Shown here in pieces: positions 9,501 through 19,600 of a stretch of 64,000 nucleotides of DNA. Numbering within the stretch: the first letter of the stretch is position 1; the number at the start of each line of letters is the position of its first letter. The notes beneath the pieces are model-generated. The model was not told where the DNA came from. It did not search any database and saw only the letters and a list, made by a program, of their open reading frames with translations. Location of the stretch: the NCBI GenBank assembly GCA_013822265.1, contig PNKD01000001.1, positions 53,725 to 117,724 on the forward strand, given 5' to 3'. Source of the DNA: Leptothrix sp. (in: b-proteobacteria) (GTDB lineage: Bacteria > Pseudomonadota > Gammaproteobacteria > Burkholderiales > Burkholderiaceae_C). A program made the position numbers and the translations under genes.

Positions 9501-10934
9501 GGCGCGCCGACCTCGCCGCTGGGTGGCAGCAACTTCGTCATCGGCCCGCTGCAAGCCAGCGACGACGGCGCGACGGTGCGCGTGATCGTCTGCAACGGCC
9601 CCATCGCCGACAACCGCTGCGTGACCAGCCGCGATGCCAGGCTCACCGTGACCCCTGCCGTCCCCGCCAACGCCCTCACCGCCACGCAGATCGTCGCCGG
9701 CCAGGAATGGAGCATGGTGCTGCGGCCCGATCGCAGCGTGTGGGCCTGGGGTCAGTACGTTCGCAACGACGGCACCGTGCAGTACGCCAACCTGCTGACG
9801 GCCAACCAGGCGCAACGTCCGGTGCGCATGTACCCGACGGTGCTGACCGACGTGCGCGCCATCAGCGGCTGGTTCAACGGCTACTGGGCGCTGAAGGGCG
9901 AGCCCGGCAGCACGGGCAGCCGCGTGCTGCACTGGGGCCGCGCTTTCGCCGGCTCCGATGGCCGCGGCGGCGACGGCAACGGCAGCCTCGGCAGTTCGAT
10001 CCCGCCGCGCGACAACGAAACGGTGCCGGTGGAAGTGCTGGAACGCGTGAACGACGTGCCGCAGCCGGTGGACCGCGTCTGCGCCATCGCCGGCGGTGGC
10101 GAGCAACTCGCCATGATCCGCGCCATCAACAGCAGCGGCGCCACCACCGACTGCAACGCGGGTTCGGCCAAGACCGTGTGGTTCGTCGGCTCGCTGCTCG
10201 CGCGCGGCTACGAGTCCACCGGCGTCGCCTTCGCGATGCCCGGCCTGCCTGTCGATTCCCCGCCGGCGCTCATCTTCACCGGCAAGACGACCTCGGGTTC
10301 ACCCGGGCTGGCCATCACGCTGGAGGACGGCCGCCTGTACGGCCTGGGCGCCAACCCGTACGGCGGCTTCGGTGTCGCCGCGGGCGGCGGTGGCCTTGTC
10401 GGAGGGCTGGGGGGCCCGCAGCTGCTGCCCGCCGCCTGGGGCCACGCGCGCAGCTTCGGCATGAGCTTCTACTACTCGCTGTTCGTCGTGCGCGCCGATG
10501 GTTCGGTGGTGACCAGCGGCTACGACGGCGCCGGTGAGTTGGGCCTGGGCAGCGTGATCGGCGGCGGCACGCTCGGCCCGGTGGCCGTGCGGGCCGAGAC
10601 CTGCGTGAGCCTGCCCTGCACCGACACGCTGACCGGCGTCACGGCGCTGGCCAGCGGCAACAGCGCGGCCACCTTGGCGCTGAAGAACGGGCAGATCCTG
10701 GGTTGGGGCAGCCGCGGCAGCGGCCTGCTCGGGCCGGTGGCAAGCGGCAGCCAGCCCTTCCCTCGCCCGGTGGCCTCCCCGGGCGTGAGCGGCTTCACCG
10801 CGCTGTCGGCCAGCAACACGCACGCGCTCGTCATCGGCCCGGGCAACGTCGTCTACGCCTGGGGCAGCAACCTGCGTTTCGCACTCGGCGACACCCAGGA
10901 CAGGGCCGCACCGACCCTGGTCACGGTGCCCTGA
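6522..10934 (+). CDS. large surface lipoprotein with Ig-like and RCC1-like repeats
   Basis: A 1,470-residue predicted lipoprotein. The ATG at 6522 has GGAGA seven bases upstream and opens a lipoprotein signal ending LLAAC-G, with Cys19 as the lipidation site. Residues about 35-165 resemble a ZU5-type module (VLGTAGGRVLGVDGASVEVP, then PAGAL). From about 595 to 1050 come at least five Ig-like repeats that restart near 595, 688, 777, 865 and 955, each with the Y-Q-W core and the ADAGxYxxxxSN type end. From about 1,054 to the end are RCC1-type blades (SVWAWGQY, VVYAWGSN). Such chains act as adhesins or substrate-binding surface proteins; the ligand is unknown. The regulator gene follows 30 bases later in the same direction. 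Confidence 0.88.
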   Translation: MQRILALIVSTWLTLLAACGGSGDTSPPLSEPRAAGLAVLGTAGGRVLGVDGASVEVPAGALRGDASVSIARDDTGAPPLPSRFVPASSTFAVTPHGQNFGQPVTVRIPYDASALRADQRPAVMKGMPGQRWQLLLDAVDEGGTVAVQVQSLSYFVVVPVPRTGFFLPLPPAQPDPTVAVVTAQLQNAWNTLPLTGNPARLVLQQAADDPAQVRVNVRIGSQSALAQSCRGQFSVTSETTSAVIYRLPSDGNAGGINRVAADPASLRGNRLAAYVPNEADWLTWGDVATPIALDTTYTSTETVNAALSQWNPPAPDPWTGVPTTDLPGNAVVDSWATMQRLALFCSEGWNGWEIPISAQALLVARGFAIDDLLITAHPPATLNRLPGQLVNQRAGWVSPVPAFSIWQQRARGASLWAAVPPPQYVTLEFPPGIWQVESSTGGDLYGTARTTDDGTIYRLRVCTSTLPVRCAYSREMQLRVSSNFPPPVITTQPLGRVYNVGQMVDMTVAYRGLPLPTGVVWQTRMADSESWADVGAGYRSGTPAYIRPGDESATDRLSALQPLTLADRGRQFRATYTTVAGTATSDAATIQITTGQAPPVFTAQPAPATVTSGSAVLFATAVSGAQPMSYQWTFNGVRIPGANGPLLTLNSVNAANAGLYQLEASNVEATVLSTAAQLTLTQGANTGTPPVITGQPASLTVPAGTSASFAVSAGAGALAYQWQRDGANIAGATAAVYTIASVGDADRGAYAVLVSNTSGVAGSQVAQLNVTAGSALAAPTLTTAPVGLAVQIGQPALLAVGASGSGPLTYRWRRFGVDVPGAESPVLRIASAQAGDAGDYTVTVSNGVGSVSSDAAALVVTPAPGAPAITTPLGNRSVPEGQRATFSLAVSGNPTPQCQWTRNGVAIPGAIACIGYTTPDTTSADNGTLYNVVVYSPGGVVFGNGAVLTVTPAPAVPVITQDLADVTAPEGGTATFSVGASANGPLFHYWVRIGAPTSPLGGSNFVIGPLQASDDGATVRVIVCNGPIADNRCVTSRDARLTVTPAVPANALTATQIVAGQEWSMVLRPDRSVWAWGQYVRNDGTVQYANLLTANQAQRPVRMYPTVLTDVRAISGWFNGYWALKGEPGSTGSRVLHWGRAFAGSDGRGGDGNGSLGSSIPPRDNETVPVEVLERVNDVPQPVDRVCAIAGGGEQLAMIRAINSSGATTDCNAGSAKTVWFVGSLLARGYESTGVAFAMPGLPVDSPPALIFTGKTTSGSPGLAITLEDGRLYGLGANPYGGFGVAAGGGGLVGGLGGPQLLPAAWGHARSFGMSFYYSLFVVRADGSVVTSGYDGAGELGLGSVIGGGTLGPVAVRAETCVSLPCTDTLTGVTALASGNSAATLALKNGQILGWGSRGSGLLGPVASGSQPFPRPVASPGVSGFTALSASNTHALVIGPGNVVYAWGSNLRFALGDTQDRAAPTLVTVP

Positions 10935-10964
10935 GCCGCTCCCCTCGACAAGGAACACCCCCCC

Positions 10965-13900
10965 ATGCGCCGGCGGACCGGGCCGGCGCCCATGCACGAT
11001 CATTCGGCCATGCCAGTGACACCGAAGCGCGCGCTGCGCGTTCGCCTGTACGGCGACGCTGCGGTCCTGCTGCCCGACGGCCGCAGCGTGGCGCTGGAGC
11101 GCCGCGCCGCGGCCTTGCTGGCGCTGGTGGCGCTGGAGCATGGCATCACCCGGATGCGCGCCGCCACCCTGCTGTGGCCCGATTCGAGCGACCCGCGGCG
11201 CAACCTGCGCCAGCAGTTGCTGCGCTTCCGCCGGCAGTTCGGGCAAGCGCTGGTGGACGGCGAAACCCTGCTCACGCTGGCCGAGGGCGTGGTGCTGGCC
11301 GAGGCCGCGGGCGAGCTGCTGGCCGGCCAGCCCCACGACGACGACGACGACTTCGGCGCCTGGCTGGCGGCGCAGCGCCACGCCCTGGCGGCCACGCGGC
11401 GCAGTGCCTGGCAGCGCGCGCTGGCCGAAGCCGAAGGCGCCGGCGCGCTGGATACGGCCCTCGAACTGGCCGAAGCCGCGGTGGCCGCCGAGGCCGACAG
11501 CGAAGACGCGGGGCAGGCGCTGATGCGCGTGCACTGCCTGCGCGGCGAAGTGGCGCGCGGCCTGGCCGCGCACGACCGGCTGGTGCAGGTGCTGGCCGAG
11601 CGCCACGGCCGCCGGCCGTCGGCCGCCACCACCGAACTCGCGGAAGGCCTGCGCCGCGGTCTGCCGCAGGCCGCCGACACGCTGCCCGCCACCGTGCACG
11701 CCGCAGCGGCGCTGCCTGCCACGCTCACACGCCCGCCGCAGCTGGTGGGGCGCGCCGCCGAACTGGCCGCGGCGCGGCAGGCCTGGGCCGAGGGCCGGGC
11801 GGTGCTGCTGGAAGCCGAGGCCGGGCTGGGCAAGAGCCGCCTCATCGCCGAACTGGCGGGCCCGGGGGCGCTCGTCGGCGCCGGCCGGCCCGGCGATGCC
11901 GGCGCCCCCTACACCACGCTGGCACGCTGGCTGGCGCCGCTGCTCGGCCGTGATTCCGCGCCACTGCCGGCGCCGCAGCGCCAGGCGCTGGCGCACCTGG
12001 TGCCCGGGGCGGGCACGGGCCCGGCGCTGCAGCGCGGCGCGCTCGATGCGGCCGTGGCGGCGCTGCTGCAGGCCCACGGCGTGGCCTGCCTGGTGCTCGA
12101 CGACCTGCACTTCGCCGACGCCGCCACGCTGGAACTGGCCGCCGCGCTGGCCGCGCCGCCCGATCCGTCCTGCCGTTGGCTCTTCGCCATCCGCCCGGCC
12201 GAGGCGCCGCCGGCCGCCGTCGCGCTGCGCGAGAGTCTCATGGAGCTGCGGCGCCTGACCGTGATCGCGCTGGCGCCGCTGGACGCGGCCGCCACGCTGG
12301 ACCTGCTCGACGCCCTGGCGCTGCGCGGCCTGACCGGGGCCGACCTGGCCGCCGCGCTCGTGCGCCACACCGGCGGCAACCCGCTGTACCTGCTGGAAAC
12401 GCTGAAGCAGGGCCTGCAGGACGGCAGCCTGGCGCGCGGCCAGCTGCCGCGCCCGGCCCAGGTGGGCGCGCTGATCGACCGGCGGCTGCAACGCCTGAGC
12501 GTGCCGGCCCTCACGCTGGCCCGCGTGGCGGCCATCGCGGGGGTCGACTTCTCGATCGAACTCGCCGAGGCCGCCACCGGCCAGCGCGCCGTGGCCCTGG
12601 CCGGCGCCTGGCAGGAGCTGCAGGAGGCCCAGGTGCTGCGCGACGAGACTTTTGCGCACGACCTCGTGGCCGACGCCGCACTGCGCAGCGTGCCGCCGGC
12701 GGTGGCGCGGCGCGTGCACGTGCAGTGTGCGCAATGGCTGGCGGCGCAGGGCGTGGCGCCGGCGCGCGTGGCCTGGCACTGGCGCCACGGCGGCCGGCCG
12801 GCGGAGGCCGGCCGCTGCTTCGTGGCCGCCGCGCAGCGCGCCGAGAAGGCGGCGCGCCTGGCCGAAGAAGCCACGCTGTACGGCCAGGCCGCGGCAGCGC
12901 TGGCCGAAGCGGGCTTGGATGCGGAGCGTTTCGACGCGCTGGTGGGCCGCGTGCGTGCGCTCAACGCGGCCGAATTCGACACGCTGGCGATGCAGGAGTG
13001 CCGCGCGCTGCTGGCCGTCGCCAGCGACGACAGCCAGCGCCTGCGTGCCCACAGCGAACTGTGCGGCCTGCTCACCGAGCGCGGCGAGCCGCTGGCCGCC
13101 ATCCGCACCGGTGAGACGGCCCTGGCGCTGGCGCGCCGGCTGGACGACCGCGAATGGGAGGTGCGCACCGCCTGCCACGTGGCCGCGTCGTTGAACCGGC
13201 TGGGCCGCGCCGGCGAATCGGTGGCGCTGCTGGCGCCGCTGCGCGAGTGGGTCGATACCCAGCCCGACGACCCGCTGCGCATGCTGTGGCACGGCGACTG
13301 GGGCGCCGCGCTGGGCCTGGCCGGCCGCGTGCGCGAGGCGGTGGCCGCGTTCGAGGTGGCGCTGGCCGCGTCACGCCGGCTGGGCCTGCGCGACGCCGAG
13401 GGCCGCCTGCTGCTGAACTGCGCCGTCTCCCTGCGGCAGGGCGGGCAGTTCGACCGCGCGCTGCTGCTCTCGCGCCAGGGCCAGGCGCTGTCGGCGTCCG
13501 GTGCCGACCGTGCCGCGCCGCCCATCGACCGCCTGGTGCTGGCACGCGACGAAGCCGAGGCCGGCCACTACGGCCGCGCCCTGCCGGTGCTGGAAGACCT
13601 GCTTGTCGACTTCGAACGCCGCGGCGCGGCCTTCTGGGTGCAGGCCACGCGCCAGGTGCTGGTGCGGCTGTGGCTCGACCTCGGGCAGCACGCGCGCGCC
13701 GTGCCGCTGCTGCACGACGAGCCGGCCGACATGCCGGCCTGGCTGCGCGCCGACCGCCACCTGCTGCAGCTGGAACTGGCGCTGGCGCTGCACAGCCCCG
13801 CCGCCGCCGGCGTACTGGACTCGGCGCTGGCGCTGGCCGCCAGCGACGGCCAGCGCGGCCCGCCGCTGCGCGTGCGCGCGCTGCGCCACCGGGGCGCAGC

Positions 13901-14297
13901 GCAGGTGCTCGGCGAGGCCCAGGCGCTGGCCACGGCGCTGCACGCGCACGAACGCTACGGCGCGCTGCTCGGCCTGCACACCCACGTGGCGCGCGCCGCA
14001 TTGGCCACCGGCCACACCGACGCGGCGGCCGACGCCGCGCTGGCGCTGCTGGCGCTGTTCGACAGCGGCCATGCCCCCGATGCGATGTACCGCGCCGAAG
14101 CCTGGTGGGTGGCGCACCAGGCGCTGTCCGCCGCCGGCCGGGCCGAAGCCGCCAACCGCGCGCTGCGCGCCGGCGAGCACTGGCTGCGGCAGGTGGCGCT
14201 GCCCCAGGTGCCCCCGGCCTTCATCGACAGCTTCCTGAACCGCAACGCCGTCAACCGCGCGCTGCTGGCGGCCGCCGGCGCCGGGGCGGGCACCTAG
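10965..14297 (+). CDS. AfsR/BTAD-type regulator with AAA+ ATPase and TPR domains
   Basis: A 1,110-residue cytosolic regulator of the SARP/AfsR-like kind. Residues about 15-110 form a winged-helix DNA-binding region (LYGDAAVLLPDGRSV, LLWPDSSDPRRNLRQQ), followed by a bacterial transcriptional activation domain to about 240. The ATPase shows Walker A EAEAGLGKSR with Lys290 and Walker B CLVLDDLHFAD; the C-terminal half is helical with repeated A/L-rich TPR-like units. Such proteins couple ATP binding and a ligand or protein signal to transcription. The start has AAGGA upstream, separated from the ATG by a run of seven C. It is 30 bases behind the Ig/RCC1 lipoprotein and may control it; that link is inference. 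Confidence 0.85.
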   Translation: MRRRTGPAPMHDHSAMPVTPKRALRVRLYGDAAVLLPDGRSVALERRAAALLALVALEHGITRMRAATLLWPDSSDPRRNLRQQLLRFRRQFGQALVDGETLLTLAEGVVLAEAAGELLAGQPHDDDDDFGAWLAAQRHALAATRRSAWQRALAEAEGAGALDTALELAEAAVAAEADSEDAGQALMRVHCLRGEVARGLAAHDRLVQVLAERHGRRPSAATTELAEGLRRGLPQAADTLPATVHAAAALPATLTRPPQLVGRAAELAAARQAWAEGRAVLLEAEAGLGKSRLIAELAGPGALVGAGRPGDAGAPYTTLARWLAPLLGRDSAPLPAPQRQALAHLVPGAGTGPALQRGALDAAVAALLQAHGVACLVLDDLHFADAATLELAAALAAPPDPSCRWLFAIRPAEAPPAAVALRESLMELRRLTVIALAPLDAAATLDLLDALALRGLTGADLAAALVRHTGGNPLYLLETLKQGLQDGSLARGQLPRPAQVGALIDRRLQRLSVPALTLARVAAIAGVDFSIELAEAATGQRAVALAGAWQELQEAQVLRDETFAHDLVADAALRSVPPAVARRVHVQCAQWLAAQGVAPARVAWHWRHGGRPAEAGRCFVAAAQRAEKAARLAEEATLYGQAAAALAEAGLDAERFDALVGRVRALNAAEFDTLAMQECRALLAVASDDSQRLRAHSELCGLLTERGEPLAAIRTGETALALARRLDDREWEVRTACHVAASLNRLGRAGESVALLAPLREWVDTQPDDPLRMLWHGDWGAALGLAGRVREAVAAFEVALAASRRLGLRDAEGRLLLNCAVSLRQGGQFDRALLLSRQGQALSASGADRAAPPIDRLVLARDEAEAGHYGRALPVLEDLLVDFERRGAAFWVQATRQVLVRLWLDLGQHARAVPLLHDEPADMPAWLRADRHLLQLELALALHSPAAAGVLDSALALAASDGQRGPPLRVRALRHRGAAQVLGEAQALATALHAHERYGALLGLHTHVARAALATGHTDAAADAALALLALFDSGHAPDAMYRAEAWWVAHQALSAAGRAEAANRALRAGEHWLRQVALPQVPPAFIDSFLNRNAVNRALLAAAGAGAGT

Positions 14298-14376
14298 AAT
14301 CGAGCGCTGCGCGTTGCGTGGTCTGCCCCAGCGGCGGGCGCGGCGACCGCACCCTCTTCCTGCCCGGCCGCCCCGC

Positions 14377-15750
14377 ATGCACCTCTCGCCCCTCACCGCC
14401 CTTTCGCCGCTGGACGGCCGCTACGCCGGCAAGCTGGCCGCGCTGCGCCCCGTGCTCTCCGAGTTCGGCCTCATGCACCACCGCGTGCAGGTCGAGGTCG
14501 AATGGTTCATCGCCTTGTCCGACGCCGGGTTCAAGGAGTTCAAGCCGCTGGGCGAAGCCAGCCGAAGCCTGCTGCAAGCGCTGGTGGCCGACTTCGACGA
14601 GGTCGACGCGCAGGCCATCAAGGACATCGAGCGCACGACCAACCACGACGTCAAGGCCGTCGAGATGTGGATCAAGTCCCGCTTCGAGGGCCAGGCCGAA
14701 CTGCTGGCGGCCGCCGAGTTCGTGCACTTCGCCTGCACCAGCGAAGACATCAACAACACCAGCCACGCGCTGATGCTCAAGCGCGCGCGCGACGGGGCGC
14801 TGCTGCCGGCGCTGGACAAGCTGCTGGCGCAACTGGGCACGATGGCGCACACGCTGGCCGCGCTGCCCATGCTCAGCCGCACGCACGGCCAGACCGCCAG
14901 TCCCACCACCGTAGGCAAGGAAGTCGCCAACGTGGCCGCGCGGCTGGCCACGGCGCGCGCGCGCATCGCCGCGGTGCCGCTGCTGGCGAAGATGAACGGC
15001 GCGGTGGGCAACTACAACGCGCATGTCGCGGCCTACCCGGGTTTCGACTGGGAAGCCTTCAGCCGGCGCGTCGTCGAAGAGCGTCTGGGCCTGAGCTTCA
15101 ACGCCTACACGATCCAGATCGAGCCGCACGACTGCATGGCCGAACTCTTCGACGCCGTGGCGCGCGCCAACACGCTGCTCATCGACTGGGCGCGTGACGT
15201 CTGGGGTTATGTCTCGCTGGGCTACTTCAAGCAGCGGCTGAAGCAGGGCGAGGTGGGTTCGTCGACCATGCCGCACAAGGTCAACCCGATCGACTTCGAG
15301 AACGCCGAGGGCAACTACGGCCTGGCCAACGCGCTGCTCTCGCACATGAGCCACAAGCTGCCGGTGAGCCGCTGGCAGCGCGACCTCACCGACAGCACCG
15401 TGCTGCGCAACCTGGGCGTGGCGCTGGGTTACGCGCTGCTGGCCCACGACAGCCTGAGCCGCGGCCTGGACAAGCTGGAAGTCAACGAGGCCGCGCTCGC
15501 CGCCGACCTGGACGCCGCCTGGGAAGTGCTGGCCGAACCGGTGCAGACCGTGATGCGCCGCCACGGCCTGCCCAACCCCTACGACCAGCTGAAGGAGTTC
15601 ACGCGCGGCCAGCCCATCACGCGCGAGCTGATGCAGGGTTTCATCCGCGGCCTGGCGCTGCCCGAAGACGACAAGGCGCGGCTGCTGGCGCTGACGCCGG
15701 CCAGCTACACCGGCCTGGCCGAGCCGCTGGCCCGCCGCTGGAAGGCCTGA
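14377..15750 (+). CDS. purB: adenylosuccinate lyase
   Basis: A 457-residue cytosolic lyase that acts twice in purine synthesis: SAICAR to AICAR plus fumarate, and adenylosuccinate to AMP plus fumarate. The fumarase/aspartase signature is intact as [20 protein letters not shown], with the catalytic serine loop. [13 protein letters not shown] and [12 protein letters not shown] give the substrate-binding histidine regions. The ATG at 14377 starts [16 protein letters not shown], the normal N terminus of proteobacterial PurB; the open frame upstream of it has no homology. Length is the usual one for the family. pyrF follows after seven bases, so a purine and a pyrimidine gene are co-transcribed here. 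Confidence 0.97.
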   Translation: MHLSPLTALSPLDGRYAGKLAALRPVLSEFGLMHHRVQVEVEWFIALSDAGFKEFKPLGEASRSLLQALVADFDEVDAQAIKDIERTTNHDVKAVEMWIKSRFEGQAELLAAAEFVHFACTSEDINNTSHALMLKRARDGALLPALDKLLAQLGTMAHTLAALPMLSRTHGQTASPTTVGKEVANVAARLATARARIAAVPLLAKMNGAVGNYNAHVAAYPGFDWEAFSRRVVEERLGLSFNAYTIQIEPHDCMAELFDAVARANTLLIDWARDVWGYVSLGYFKQRLKQGEVGSSTMPHKVNPIDFENAEGNYGLANALLSHMSHKLPVSRWQRDLTDSTVLRNLGVALGYALLAHDSLSRGLDKLEVNEAALAADLDAAWEVLAEPVQTVMRRHGLPNPYDQLKEFTRGQPITRELMQGFIRGLALPEDDKARLLALTPASYTGLAEPLARRWKA

Positions 15751-15757
15751 CCGCGCC

Positions 15758-16591
15758 ATGAGTGCCGACTTCCGCGCCCAGCTGGTGGCCGCGCAAGCCA
15801 CGAACGCCTCGATGCTCTGCGTCGGGCTCGACCCCGAGCCGGCGAAGTTCCCCGGCGGCTGGAAGGACGACCCGGCACGCCTCTTCGACTTCTGCTCGGC
15901 GATAGTCGACGCGACGAAAGACCTGGTCTGCGCGTTCAAGCCGCAGATCGCCTACTTCGCCGCGCAGCGTGCCGAAGACCAGCTCGAGCGGCTGATGGCG
16001 CACATCCGGCAGGTGGCGCCGCAGGTGCCGGTGATCCTCGACGCCAAGCGCGGCGACATCGGCGCCACCGCCGAGCAGTACGCACGCGAGGCCTTCGAGC
16101 GTTACCGCGCCGACGCGGTGACGCTGTCGCCCTTCATGGGCGGCGACTCCATCGAGCCCTACATGCGCTGGACGGGCAAGGGCCTGATCCTGCTGTGCCG
16201 CACCAGCAACCCTGGCGGCAGCGACCTGCAGGCGCAGCGGCTCGAAGGCGGCCGCCTGCTCTACGAGCACATCGCCCGCCTGGCCGCCGGCGAGTGGAAC
16301 CGGGGCGGCCAGATCGGCCTGGTGGTGGGTGCCACCTTCCCGGCCGAAGTGGCGCGCGTGCGTGAACTGGCGCCGACGCTGCCGCTGCTGATCCCCGGCA
16401 TCGGCGCCCAGGGCGGCGACGCCCAGGCCACGGTGCGCGCCGGCTGGCGACCGGCAGCGCCCATCGTCGTCAGCTCGTCGCGGGCCGTGTTGTATGCCGG
16501 CAAGGCAACAGACACCGGTTGGGCCGAGGCCGCACGCCGGGTGGCAGCGGCCACGCGCGCCCAGCTGCAGCAGGCGCAACCTGGCCCGTGA
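15758..16591 (+). CDS. pyrF: orotidine 5'-phosphate decarboxylase (type 2)
   Basis: A 277-residue enzyme that decarboxylates OMP to UMP, the last step of de novo UMP synthesis. The catalytic D-x-K-x-x-D tetrad is in [31 protein letters not shown] is the N-terminal substrate-binding strand, and [10 protein letters not shown] binds phosphate. Length and the CVGLDPEP form place it in the type 2 (subfamily 2) group seen in betaproteobacteria and actinobacteria rather than the 230-residue E. coli type. It begins seven bases after purB, which suggests one transcript. Confidence 0.96.
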   Translation: MSADFRAQLVAAQATNASMLCVGLDPEPAKFPGGWKDDPARLFDFCSAIVDATKDLVCAFKPQIAYFAAQRAEDQLERLMAHIRQVAPQVPVILDAKRGDIGATAEQYAREAFERYRADAVTLSPFMGGDSIEPYMRWTGKGLILLCRTSNPGGSDLQAQRLEGGRLLYEHIARLAAGEWNRGGQIGLVVGATFPAEVARVRELAPTLPLLIPGIGAQGGDAQATVRAGWRPAAPIVVSSSRAVLYAGKATDTGWAEAARRVAAATRAQLQQAQPGP

Positions 16592-16697
16592 ACCCGACCC
16601 CGGGGTGGACCCGCTGGTGCGCCACGGCCGGCCGCGCCACCATCGCGGCGTGACACTCGCCCATCTCGAAACCGGCGCACCACACGCCTTGCCGGTG

Positions 16698-19600
16698 ATG
16701 ACCCGCGCGTTCCTGTGGGTGGCCGCCGGGGTGGCGCTGCTCGGCGCCCTGCTGTTGCTGGCCACGGGCGACGGCAGCGACGGCAGCCTGTGGGCGGCCG
16801 GCCTCTTCGGCAGCCTGGCGGTGTTGTCGGCGGCAGCGACGACGCTGCCCGACCGGCACCTCGCCACCGCCATCACCGCCTTGTTCGGCGCCGCCATCCT
16901 GACCCTGGGCGCGGCGGCGCTGTTGCTGGGCTGGGGCCTGGGGACGCCGGCGCTGGCGCTGGCGGGCCTGCTGGTGTGCATGGTCAGCCTGGCGGCCGAC
17001 TGGCGTGCCGGCGCGCTGGTCGCGGCGGCGGCGGCGGCGATGGTGGCATTCATCGCCTGGTGGGCGCCGGGCGCGGCGGCCGGCCCGGGCGCCCCGCCCT
17101 TCAGCGTCTTGCTGGGCACGCCGCTGGCGGCCATCGTCGCCGGGCTGGTGGGCGGGGCGCTGGCCTCGCGCGTGATGCATCGTTTCGCGGCCAGCGCCGG
17201 CGAACGCGAGCGCCGTTTCCGCCGCCTGCTCGGGCTGGCCGCCGATGCCTACTGGGAGACCGACGCCCAGCACCGCGTGCGCGCCGCCAGCGGCGAGAGC
17301 GAGGCGCTGCCGCGCATGACCAGCGCCACCGGCCTGGGCCGCGTCTTCTGGGAGTTGCCGCAGTTCGTCTGCGACGCCGACACGCTGGACGCACTGCGCG
17401 CCGACATGGAGGCCCGCCGCCCGTTCCGCGACCTGCCGGTGCGCTGGACCTTTGCCAGCGGGCGCAGCCACGACTTCCTGGCCAGCGGTGAACCGCGCTT
17501 CGACGAGCGTGGCGTCTTCACGGGCTTCTGGGGCGTGGTGCGTGACATCACCGCGGTGCAGGCCGCGCAGCAGGCCCTGGTGGCAACCGAGACGCGCTAC
17601 CAGGACCTCTTCTCCTGTCTGCCGACACCGCTGGTGCTGCACCGCGACGGCAAGGTCATCGACGCCAACCCGGCCGCGCTGGCGCTGTTCGGCCACGCCG
17701 ACCTGGCGGCCATGGCCGGCAGCGACCTGCTGCTGCAGTACGAGGCCGGCCCGTCGCGCGAGCTGGCGCGCCAACGCATGCAGCACCTGCAGGCGCAGCC
17801 GCCGGGAAGCGATCTGCCGGTGGCCGGCTTCCAGCTGCGCGTGCAGGGCCGCATGGTGTCGGTGCGCGCCACCAGCGTCTGCGTGCAGGCCGAAGGCGGC
17901 CCGGCGCTGCTGGCGATCTACGTCGACGACACCGAGCGCCTGGCTGCCGAGCAGGCGGTGCAGCGCTCCGAAGCGCTGCTCTCTCACGTCGTCTCGACCT
18001 GCCCCGACGTCATCACGCTCAACGAGTTCGAGAGCGGCCGCTACGTGATGGTGAACCCGAGCTTCGAGCGCATCAGCGGCTGGAGCGCCGCAGAGGCCGT
18101 GGGCCGCACGTCGACCGAAATGGGCATCTGGCGCGATGCATCGGCGCGCCGGGCCTTCGTTGCCGAGGTCAAGGCGCATGGCCAGGTGGCCGATCTGCCC
18201 GTGCCCTTCGTGGCGCGCAACGGCAAGGACATCCCGCTGCGCGTGTCGGCAGCGCGTTTCCAGATGGAGCAGCGCGACTACCTCGTCATGATCGGCCGCG
18301 ATGTCAGCACCAGCGAGCGCCTGCAGCTCGAGCGCGAGGCCATCCTGGCCAACGCCTACATCGGCATCGCCGTCACGCACCGCCAGGCCTTCGTGCTGGC
18401 CAATCACCACTTCGAGCAGATCTTCGGCTGGCAGCCGGGTGAATTGATCGGCCAGCCCGGCGTCGTGGTGTGGCCCAACGACGAGGTCTACGCCGAACTC
18501 GGCCGCCAGTTCGGGCCGCGCCTCGGGCGTGGTGAGGCCGTCGAACTCGAGCGCGAGATGCGCCGCCGCGACGGCCGCACCTTCCTGGCCCGCGTCAGGG
18601 GCCACGCGGTGGACCCCAGGCATCCGGCCATCGGCGGCACGGTATGGATCGTCGAGGACGTGACCGAGCGCCGGCAGGCCGACCTGGCCCTGGCCGCGGC
18701 ACGCGACGCCGCCGAGTCGGCCAGCCGCGCCAAGAGCGCCTTCCTGGCCAACACCAGCCACGAGCTGCGCACGCCGCTGAACGGCCTCATCGGCCTGGCG
18801 CGGCTGGCGCGCGAGCCCGACGTGGGCGAAGGCCAGAGGCGCCAATACCTCGAGCAGATCGTCGAGAGCGCACAGTCGCTGGCCGGCATCATTTCCGACA
18901 TCCTCGACCTGTCGAAGATCGAGGCCGGCAAGCTGCAGATCGAGAACGGCCGTTTCGACCTCGCGGCCCTGCTGCAGACGCTGCAGCGCAGCTACGTCAC
19001 GCTGGCCGATGCACGCGGCCTGACGCTCGGGCTGCAGACCGCGCCGGCACCGGGCGGCCCGCCGCTGGGCCTGGTGACGGGCGACGCGCTGCGCCTGCGG
19101 CAGGTGCTCAGCAACTTCCTCGGCAATGCCATCAAGTTCACGACCCGCGGCGGCGTCGTGCTGCGCGCGCGCCGGCTGGCCGGCGGCGGCGCGACGGGCG
19201 CGCTGGTGCGCTTCGAGGTGCAGGACAGCGGCCCGGGCATCAGCGCCGAGGTGCAGGCGCGGCTCTTCGAACCCTTCACCCAGGCCGACCAGAGCACGAC
19301 GCGGCGCTTCGGCGGCACCGGCCTGGGCCTGTCGATCTGCCGCGAACTGGCCGCGCTGATGGGCGGCCGCGTCGGCGTGCACAGCCAGCCGGGCTTGGGC
19401 AGTACCTTCTGGGCCGAACTGCCCTTGCCGGCAAGCGGCCCATTGCCGCCGGCGGCCCTGGCCGCCGCTGCGGCGCCGCCCACCGTGTCGTGCCTGCCCG
19501 GCGCCAGGGTGCTGATGGTCGAGGACAACCCCGTCAACATGATGATCTCGGTGGCCATGCTCGAACGCTGGGGCCTGAAGGTGACGCAGGCGGTCGACGG

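Noticed and set aside
6483..10106. 1,207-codon open frame on the minus strand opposite the Ig/RCC1 lipoprotein
   Set aside because: It is His/Arg/Ala-rich with no domain or signal and is the antisense image of a clear coding frame in GC-rich DNA. The same holds for the long antisense frames at 997-3567, 10299-13292, 16470-19793 and 46999-48804.
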